22,448 nt of DNA from contig NW_003134346.1 of assembly GCF_000003605.2 (NCBI RefSeq), positions 67,454-89,901 on the forward strand. Direction: 5' to 3'. Both the position numbers and the translations under genes were made by a program. Under the pieces are notes generated by a model. The model saw only the letters and a list, made by a program, of their open reading frames with translations, was not told the origin of the DNA and did not search any database. Source of the DNA: Saccoglossus kowalevskii. Its lineage: Eukaryota; Hemichordata; Enteropneusta; Harrimaniidae. Numbering within the stretch: position 1 is the stretch's first letter; each line of letters opens with the position of its first letter. Shown here in pieces: positions 8,225 through 17,200 of the stretch.

Positions 8225-11200
8225 CTAAAAGATAGGAAGAAATAAACACCATATTTATTCTATCAAAAATAGAGATGCATTTACCCTTGAGGGCCATAAT
8301 TTTTCCTGGCCAAATTTTGGTTCAACATTTTGCCACTATTCATGTATTTTTCCATATTTTTTTTTCTGAACTTTGGACCAAATAGACATATTGTACAATT
8401 GGCTAAAATGTTTTGAACCAAATTTTGAAAAATTCTGAAAAAATTTCGTGGGTTTAAAACTTATGATTGGTGACAGAAATAGTCAGTCACTAAAAGGGTT
8501 TACTGGGTATCTACAGCAGGCTTTGTCTTTTGAAAATATCCTGGGAGCCAAAAATGTAAGCATTGATGCCTAATGAGCTAACCTCCGCATGTTCTTTGAT
8601 ATTCCTATGTACTAAGACAATTTTATAAAATTTGACCTTTGAAATGGATGCATTCCCCCTCAACGCTGGATTAATAGCCCTGCACATTGGTTGTGTGAGT
8701 AGGAGAGCAATGCTCTTACAATCTTTTCAAAATGGTATGGTGATTTAGTTGTAGTTTATTTAAAATCTATTATTGTATTGTATGTGTAGTTTAATTGTAA
8801 TTGATTTTAAAAAGCTTTAATACAACAAATACCAAATCTGAATTGTCATTATTTTATTAAGTAGAAGTAAAGTTGTAATAATAATAATATTAACTTTATT
8901 GAAATCGTATCAATACAATAAAGGTAATATATATATAAAATATGATAGAAAATAAAAATTACAAATATAACTAACACTAATAAAATATATAACAGTTAAG
9001 AAAGAAAGAAAAAAAAGATAATTTATAAAAAACATGTATAATAAAAAATAAAATCTTTTTTTTAAACTGTCTTCCCTCATAGTAAAACACTGGTAAATAA
9101 ATTTACTTAAAGTGCCTGTGCAATGCCCACCCACACGTTTCCCATTTTAGATCTGTGCCTCACTGAAATGGGCAGTTATTGATTTTTTTGCTGAAAATGA
9201 TTACTCGTATCCAAGTAAATTTGAGATATTTCCCGTGCAGTAGCCACGTCCACCTATCCTGAAACGGTCGACTGTTTCTGGATTTCCGACTCTCGCCGAA
9301 AGTGCGCCACCAAATGCTAAAATATGAGAGGAAGCCATACCCCTGGGCCGTACTTTTATAACACTGTGTCATTCAACACACTTTTAAAATATATACATTG
9401 ATCGTCGTTTCTTCCTTTTTTTTGTCTATTTTATTTTATTTTAGTTTTTAGAAGTTGTTTTCCCAACAAACATTTACGATGGTTAAACGTTGTGTTGTGG
9501 ATGGTTGCAGTAGTGCGTATAGTCATAGTGTAAGTATTTACACGTTCCCAATCGTTCCGAAGGTGCAAAATTGGTGGACGAAAGCTGTGAAAATAACGAG
9601 AAAAGTTAGGGTGGACCTCCTCCTTACAGCGTCATATGTAGTGTTCACTTCACCTCAGATTCTTTTTTTCGAAAAACTGTCCTTGTCCATGACAAAACAA
9701 CGAGGCGCATTACAAAACGTTTTTAAAAAAATAGATTCCGGACCAGCCCATGATCACTGAGGCGGATTTCAGAAGGGAGAGAGACGTCGAGTAAGTGTTT
9801 CAAATGATTTGATTTTTTTTTGCGATCCTGAATGTCGCTTTATAGAGACCACCCGTGTTATGTAAAAGTTAGCAGTAATTTTGATAGTGGCACGAAGACG
9901 AAGCGTCGGACAAACAGGAAATTACTCAGCCCTCAGGCTGTTTTAATTTTCACAGGCTACTAAAGTGTCTGAATTGTCCGGTGATTGGTGTTGAATGTCG
10001 AATTCACACCTTTGTTGCTTGATCTGGGTAATAATTTATAGAATAAGAATCCAGGCTTGGGCTGCCAATGTGTTTTCAACAAGTATTTTTTAATATGTCA
10101 TAATTATGAAAATCATGCTAAATCGTCTGAATTTGTCTGTATGTGAGTTGCTCTCAATTATTTTTGTTATCCAATTAAACGCCGCCATTCACGCACTTTT
10201 CCCCGTCGTGACCCGACACGTTCACCCATTTCAACAAATTTATTTCCACGCGGCAGTCATTTATTTAGTAACTGTGATTTGTCTTTTTTTTTTTAATTAT
10301 TTCTCTATTTTATTGATCACTATAATTTAATGTTTAGAATGTCAAAATATGTTCTCTTTTTATTTTAATTTTAAATGTTTTCTTTACTCAGACGATCGAT
10401 GAAATAAAACAGTGATGTGCCTAGTAACCTGCTAAATAACAAGACAATTCAGGCGTCAATTGATTTTGTTCAGTGCCCGAGTCCAGCGACAGTGTACAAA
10501 CGTGCGCCGGTGACAGTGCCGACCACGATGACCAGCTACACCAGACCGGACATATTTCGCATCTAACTCAACCACATGCAACAAACTTGATACTATGTGT
10601 TCATTATGGTCCAATCCTCCTCGACGAACAAGTACATAAGTGTCAATATAGTCAAAGATGAGAAAACAGCACCAGAAATTTGCTTTATTTACACGTATCG
10701 GCAATGCAAGCTGCCATGCAACTTTCCCTTCTGACGTCACAAAGGGAATTTATGTTTTAAAATACACGAAAATAAAGTTGTCGTAGACTGAGTTTAAAAC
10801 ACATTTTTTCACTTAAAAAAAATAATTCATGCTTAGAAACATAAAAATTAATAATATTTATGTATCAATAGATAATTTTAGGCGTGAAAATAGCAGCCAT
10901 TTCACAGGCACTTTAACTCTTTTAACATTTGTCTATTTTTTCGATTTAGTATGTTTATCAAATTTTCATAGTCAGAGCAATTGTCCTGGAGTATGTTGTG
11001 TTTGTTGAAGAGATCATCTCTCCATTTTTTGTAATATTTGCACTGTAGAATCTGGCCATATTAAGCATTTTTTTTTTTGATCAGATCAATATTTTTGTGT
11101 TTTCCTATTTCTATTTGCAGTGTATGTGCACTGATTCTTAGCTTGGTTATATTGTCGACGTGTGTTTTGGAATAATAGTTTCTAGATAATTTTCAAAGTT

Positions 11201-14200
11201 GTAGTATTTTAAAAGGTAGTATACGTACAATTATTTGCAAGACTTACCAGGTTTTAGAACAAGATTTTGTTGAAGAAGTCGAGTACATGATAAATTAGTT
11301 CGCAAAGTGGTTTGACCACTAACATATTCTGTGGAGTAAATAAAATTATAAAGTTTATTTTGGGAAATTTAAGTAAAGGTGATTATAATAGTACTTTACA
11401 CACACATCTAGAGTTGTGTAAGAGTCTGAAAAAAGTTGAAAGCTTTTAAATTCAAATAGTAATTTAAATTCAAATGTGTTAAAAACAACATTTAATAAGT
11501 CCTTTCAAATGTTATATTACGGAATTAACACCTTCAGTTGAAATGATAACAGCTATGTACCAAGTAAATAACTGGGCGGTCCATGCAAATGACATTTCCC
11601 ATGATGCACTGGTGCAATCCCTAGGATTGCAGAGCCACGCTTTAAATGGATATCATGTATACAATATGAAAAGAATTCTGAATCACTACAAATACCTTGC
11701 TCTGGTCCCATGCCTACATTCACCATTGAATAACCTACAGATTGTTGTGATCTCTTTGGTGACATCTTCTTCTTTGCACGCTTAAAACGATGGCAGATAT
11801 ATGCTCCAGTCACTGATACCCCAGTTAAAACAATGCACACAACGCTAACAATCAAACCAATGGTGTGGGAATATAAACTAGATTGTTTTTCATTTATTTG
11901 ATTAGTGTCATCAGACTGTTCAGTTGAACCGACTGACTGTGGAACAGTAGAAACTAGAAAAGAAACAAAAGTGTTATTTTTAAGTAAATTAATAAATAAT
12001 TAGCATGTCAAAATGTCTGAAAAAATAGTGTACTTAAATAGGAAGAAATTCTCAATAAGTATATTACCAGGACTATATTGCCAAGGTATACAAATTTATT
12101 ATTCATCACATAAATTTCACTTAAACTGCAGTAGTTCCTGTACCTTGATTAACATTTCTATCCTTCTCTTTCTCACCATCATCATTATTTTGAATGACAC
12201 CATCACCATTCTCCTCAAATTCATCTTTGACAGGATAGGTGTCAATATTCTACAAAAGTAATAATATATCATATTTTCTTAAATAGTGCATGTAAATTTG
12301 GGTATTATTTAAATAGGTAACACTGATTTAATTTTATGGATGACATCCTCTGGAGACCTGAAAACTAATGCGGGAGGGCGAAAAAAAAAATCCTGCCAAA
12401 AAAAAAAAAAATACTGCTAAAACCACAGGACTACGGAGCTGGTATTACAAATTGAACCACAGAACAGAGTGTAACAAAAATACAACAAGAAGTCTTTGTT
12501 GATGTTGATGTACACCTCTCACAGGTATAACCATTTCAGACAAGCTCTCGTACATGTAGTCATGATGAAGTACCTTCAGTCAGAAACACTGCATTCAAGG
12601 TACAGCATGAACACCATTTTCAGTACAAGTCAAGGCGGAATGTACATATCACTATTTTATGACAATAACTAACAAAACATTGCACTGTGTGTGCAAGCAA
12701 ATTATTCAAATCAGATAATGAAAAAAAAATAAGAAGAAAATTTTCTTCACCTCGAAAGCGGACTTCGGCCGAGGAACTTCCTCTGCTTTCTTTGCAGTTT
12801 TGTTGACTTCAATGCTAACAAAACAACCAAACTGACTTGTCGCCTGACCAACTTTTAGACCACCATACACCTCCCCTCCTCTCCCATTTCTCTCATCGTT
12901 GCAGAAGAAACGCGAGATAGCCACTCTGGACAATATGTCTTTAAAGTTGTCTGGGCGAAACTCGCTTGCCGCTACCAAACTCTCGTATAGCTGTGTAAAC
13001 GTCACATCTCCCTGGCCGACGTCAATTACGTACCAGTCTACAACAATCCCTCCATTTTTCCTCTCAACTTTTATGCTCACGTGGTCGTCATGTTAGAATC
13101 ATTTAGGACAAAATTGGCATGTTTTGAGGTGGTCCAAAACTAGTTTTACGACAAGCTGGCACTTTGTGATAATATGAGTCGGCAAGTTCCAGACAGAAAA
13201 CAATCTGTGGAGACTCGTCGCTGGAGATTTTTTTTGTTTTTGAGAACAGACGAAAACTAATGTGCGTGCAGATGTCATCCATAAAATTAAGTCGGTGTGG
13301 CCATAATAATAATAATAATAATAATAAAGAGTATTTATATTGCACTTATCTTAAATTAGCTCTAAGCGCACTAAGATTTATTATACAGCAAATGCAATTT
13401 TTTGGTTAATAGGCTCTACTATTGGAGATGTGCTTTTATTAAAAGTGCATTTAAGTATCGTTTGCTATTTGCATCATAGACCCTCTAAAAGAGGGATGGG
13501 AAACTGCCGGCAAAGATCAAAGTAAGCGCGAGGGGTGGATGTACGATGTATCTTGGTACGGAGATGCATTGAATGTTCCTCAAAAACCTGAATAAGCTCA
13601 TGGCATGGGCTCAAAATATTAAGTAGGAAGCTATAATACATTTGTTTGTATACCTTTATATTAGACTCAATGTTCTCTGGCAGGGCATCTGGATCATACA
13701 GTTTTGGTTCAGTACTCTCTGAAGAGGAATCTGGCAGCTCATTTTCTTGTGGAATATCTGGAACTGTATCTGGTAATGTGGGCCCCACAGTATCTGATAC
13801 TGAATCAAGATCAGTTCCTTTCTTTCCATTATCTGGCAACTCAGGTTCCATCTGATCTGATTGATTAAATACTGTATTCTTTGATAAGATATCAGGTGAT
13901 ACTTCCCTTTGAAGCAAGTCAGGCTCTATTCTTGTTGCCATGGCATCTGATACATTAATTACCGTATTCTCTGGTAAAATTTCTGGTGAAACTTCACTGT
14001 GAGGCATTGTAGATGTTAAGACATCCTTGGATGAGTTATTAACACTGGACTTCGCCAAAGTGTCTCTCAAGTCAGTATCAGAAGTTGTGTTTACAATCGC
14101 ATCTGAAATGTAAATGATATGTACAAATGTAAACAATAGGCATATAGCTTAAAGCCGGAGGGTCGCCACCTGTGCACACACGGGAATAGAGTCCCAAGCG

Positions 14201-17200
14201 ACGATAGCAACACATGCTAAAAACGCAAAGGCTTATGGGTAGACGCTTGTTTGTAAACAATGACACGCTATGGCCGTCTGACGCATGCACAGGTGACGTT
14301 CACAACCATGCATGGCATATCATGGTCCCATTTAAATAGACTTATGATATGCAAATTTTTCAATTGTTGATCAATTGTTATATGTGCCAATCATACTTGT
14401 TTGACTAATCTAGCAACACAACTATGCTTCAAATGTCCTCTGGAAAGTACTGAATGACAGTGGAAAACAAAATTAAGTACTTTATAATTTTACGCTATAC
14501 TTGCACTGCACACAGAGGTTAAAATGACAGTAATATGAAGATCAAGAAATAAAAGTAACGAGTACAGAATAAAAGGATATATGAATGAGAAAGACATGGC
14601 AATGGTTTTTCTAGAAAAAAACTGCAATAGGGAGCACTGTAATTTAGCGGTTCCACTAAGTAGGGAGATAGGGTTCTCCCTACCAGGGTGTAGAATTTTT
14701 GATAATTCTAAGTTAAAATGGATTATTCTATGGCTTCCTTGGGGACAAAATAACTATCAGACAGGTCACAGTTGAAGACTGTGGCCACATGTGATCCCTG
14801 GTCAATCAGAATTTTATGGTTGCCAGAGGATCTGCTCCCCAGGGTAATAGGCGTTTAAAAAATATCCTGCATTTAATAATTGTTATTACAGGACAAGTAT
14901 CCTATACCTTCACTGTATTTATTATCAGCATCTGATTTAATTTGATTATTCAAAGCATCTGATGGCAACAATTCGTCAACTGGTTCATGGCTCACACACA
15001 CTGCATCATGGGTAGCATTGCCTGGAAACTTAATGTCCTGATTGATGGCGTAGCAGTCTGTGTGGGGCGTACAAAAGATCAGACTGTTCATAGCACTGGA
15101 GTAAGTATTTTTCGGACATCGCCGACAGCGAACATCAATACCAAACTTGGCTAAAAGTAGAATAAAAGAAAGCTTAGACAGAAATCTGGTGTGCTAAGAG
15201 TATTGGAGACATAATAAGTAATTTAAAATTTAAAATTAGCCTTCAAACAATAATCTTGGTGAGTAATATATTTGTCTGATATTTAAGATACACAACATTA
15301 AAAACAATGTTATCAATAGTATTGATGTTTATAAAACTTGCAGAAAATTAATTTGATTGTACATCTACATGTATGATTTGCTGTTTGATTTATTCCAAAG
15401 TACCTCTGCCCAATTCAATTTAAAGCGTGGTGGTCATCGCGCAGCGCGTGTTCGAATTTCATGTAAATAAACAATGTATCTTACATGCATTGTATACGTC
15501 GCTATGAGTCTCATATCAAACAGGACGCGGCGCGACAACTGCCGCGCTTTAAATATGATTTTTTGAGTATTAGAAATTAGCTAATAACAAATAGATAAAC
15601 AATATGCATGTTTTTCATCATTAAACTAATCATGTTTGTGATTACCCCAAGAGCATCTATGTACTAAATTTCAATGAAATGTGATGATTATGCAAATTAT
15701 TCAATTTGTATACTGTAAAATACTTTATTTTAGCTGGAATTTATTTTAGCTGAAAATAAGTTTTAGGTGTTTTGTATGGAATTTATTTTCACTGATTTTT
15801 GGCGAGTTACAATGTAAATGTAAAATATAGCACAGCAAAAAAGGTATATTCGCTGAGTTTTATTTTCACTGAATCACTCCTGCAGCGAAAAATAGCGAAA
15901 ATTAATTCCAAGCGAAAATAAAATATTTTACAGTACTCAAATTTCAATCCAAAACTAATCAAGTCTCAAGCATTGGCCCCTGCAGTCACTGATATTCTAA
16001 GACTTACTTATACTGAAATAAAATGCAATAATTGTTTTTTGAGATACAGGGTGAAAATTGGTTAATTATTATGCAAATTAGATAATTATTACGCACAGAT
16101 TTCAACCCAATCAGCTCTCAGTGCATTGTTCCAGGACACCTATGTACCTAGATTCATTAGAATGTGATGTTTTGTTCTTTTAATGGTGGAAGACCAACAA
16201 TTATTACGCAAGTTAGGTAATAAATATGGATGTATTTAAACCCAACTAATTAGGTTCTCGCATTGTCTTTATTTATGTACCAAGATTCATTGCAATAAGA
16301 ACATTAGTACTCGGGATATTGATGGAAAAAACAAAAACTGACTAAATATTATGCAAATGAGATATTCATGAACATATTTTAAACCAAAACCGATCAGGTC
16401 TGTGCATTATTAAAAACATCCTAGAAAGGTGTGAGTGTGCTTGGAAGTTGTATATATCTGTATTTTTGTCCTTGTAACAATAGTACGGTAATAAAAGTAC
16501 ACACACACAAATGCGTAAACATCTTACTGTCGTTGTGATGATACGCATTGAATTAACTTTTAATATAGTTGCATTATGTTTAGATTAAAATGCAACCTTA
16601 TATAGGGTTGCGATTTAATTAGAGTTTAATTTAATCTAAATTGTTTAATTAAATAAAAATGCAACAAAGTAGAAATAACATCATACATCCTGTGACTTAA
16701 CATAGAAATGTTTGCAAATCTTAGAGTTAGTCAAGGGGGTAGGTATGGTACAGTTATATTAATATTAATATTAATATAAATTGAACCATATCTTCCTTCT
16801 TTACCTACCCTGAGCTACTTGCATTTGACTTAAATTTGCTAAAATATTAATATAAATTATGAAAAATAGTGAGGGTCTCCACTTGGTAGGTTTGTCATCA
16901 CTTGTTAGGTGTGAAGATAAGTCAAAGTTGTCGCAACGTTAATATAGCTAATGCACATAGACAGGGTAACTGCAAAGACTCTCATTGTGTGCTTTTTAAT
17001 CAACAGTAAAAAATGGCACATTTCAACAGCTAATTTTAATCCTTCTGGCCGAGGTGGGTGCAACATTTTGATTTTAGAGGTTTCAATTTTTTTTTTGATA
17101 ATTTGTTAGATTTTGCAAAATGTGTTATATTCCATCAAAAGCAAAATTATTGAATTACTTAACTGAGAAAAATTCAATTTATAACGTATTTTAGTGAGGC

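Larger units (their letters stand above)
9107..10916. mobile_element. TTAA-flanked DNA transposon carrying a decayed THAP gene
   Basis: The ends are inverted repeats, TTAAAGTGCCTGTGCAATG on the left and the reverse complement of TTAAAGTGCCTGTGAAATG on the right, matching at 18 of 19 bases. Both start with TTAA, so a TTAA target duplication fits (AGTGCC...GGCACT). TTAA targets are used by piggyBac and Kolobok superfamily elements, and THAP fingers occur in P-element and, as I recall, some Kolobok transposases. The inside is less AT-rich than the flanking DNA. It contains a frameshifted THAP finger but no recognisable catalytic domain, so this copy looks non-autonomous. It lies in the last intron of the receptor gene, in which it is probably tolerated. 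Confidence 0.55.
8225..11695 (-). other. Intron F-G (3471 nt)
   Basis: This intron separates the transmembrane exon from the death-domain exon, both in phase 1. It holds the THAP-bearing TTAA element (9107-10916) and a fold-back (8310-8427). An AT-rich stretch with (AAT)n lies at 8876-9060. The 10917-11695 part shows nothing further beyond an 8-bp-stem hairpin at 11613-11631. A cryptic small exon cannot be ruled out. Confidence 0.75.
12321..13297. mobile_element. 977-bp element with 27-bp terminal inverted repeats
   Basis: The sequence at 12321-12347 is the inverse of 13271-13297, matching at 25 of 27 bases; both ends begin CAC and contain TTAATTTTATGGATGACATC. An 11-bp direct subterminal motif, GAAAACTAATG, occurs at 12360-12370 and 13252-13262. 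I see no clear target-site duplication. The CACTG end resembles EnSpm/CACTA-type ends, but that is only a hint. The element is too short for a full transposase and appears non-autonomous. It carries a coding-like segment on the minus strand. Confidence 0.65.
12250..13653 (-). other. Intron D-E (1404 nt)
   Basis: Most of this intron is the 977-bp inverted-repeat element (12321-13297). Next to its right end is an (ATA)n microsatellite at about 13303-13326. After that comes TTAAATTAGCTCTAAGCGCA, which resembles a motif I recall next to ATA repeats in other marine invertebrates. Confidence 0.75.

Noticed and set aside
9160-9372. 70-codon minus-strand open frame at the left end of the THAP element
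   Set aside because: No domain is recognisable. It could be a divergent promoter region or an element remnant, but there is not enough support to call a gene.
10456-10740. 94-codon minus-strand open frame
   Set aside because: It overlaps the plus-strand exon-like segment of the THAP element, and nothing supports its splice context or a domain.
12706-13091. Coding segment considered as a receptor exon
   Set aside because: Exons D and E join in phase 0 without it, and it sits wholly within the inverted-repeat element.
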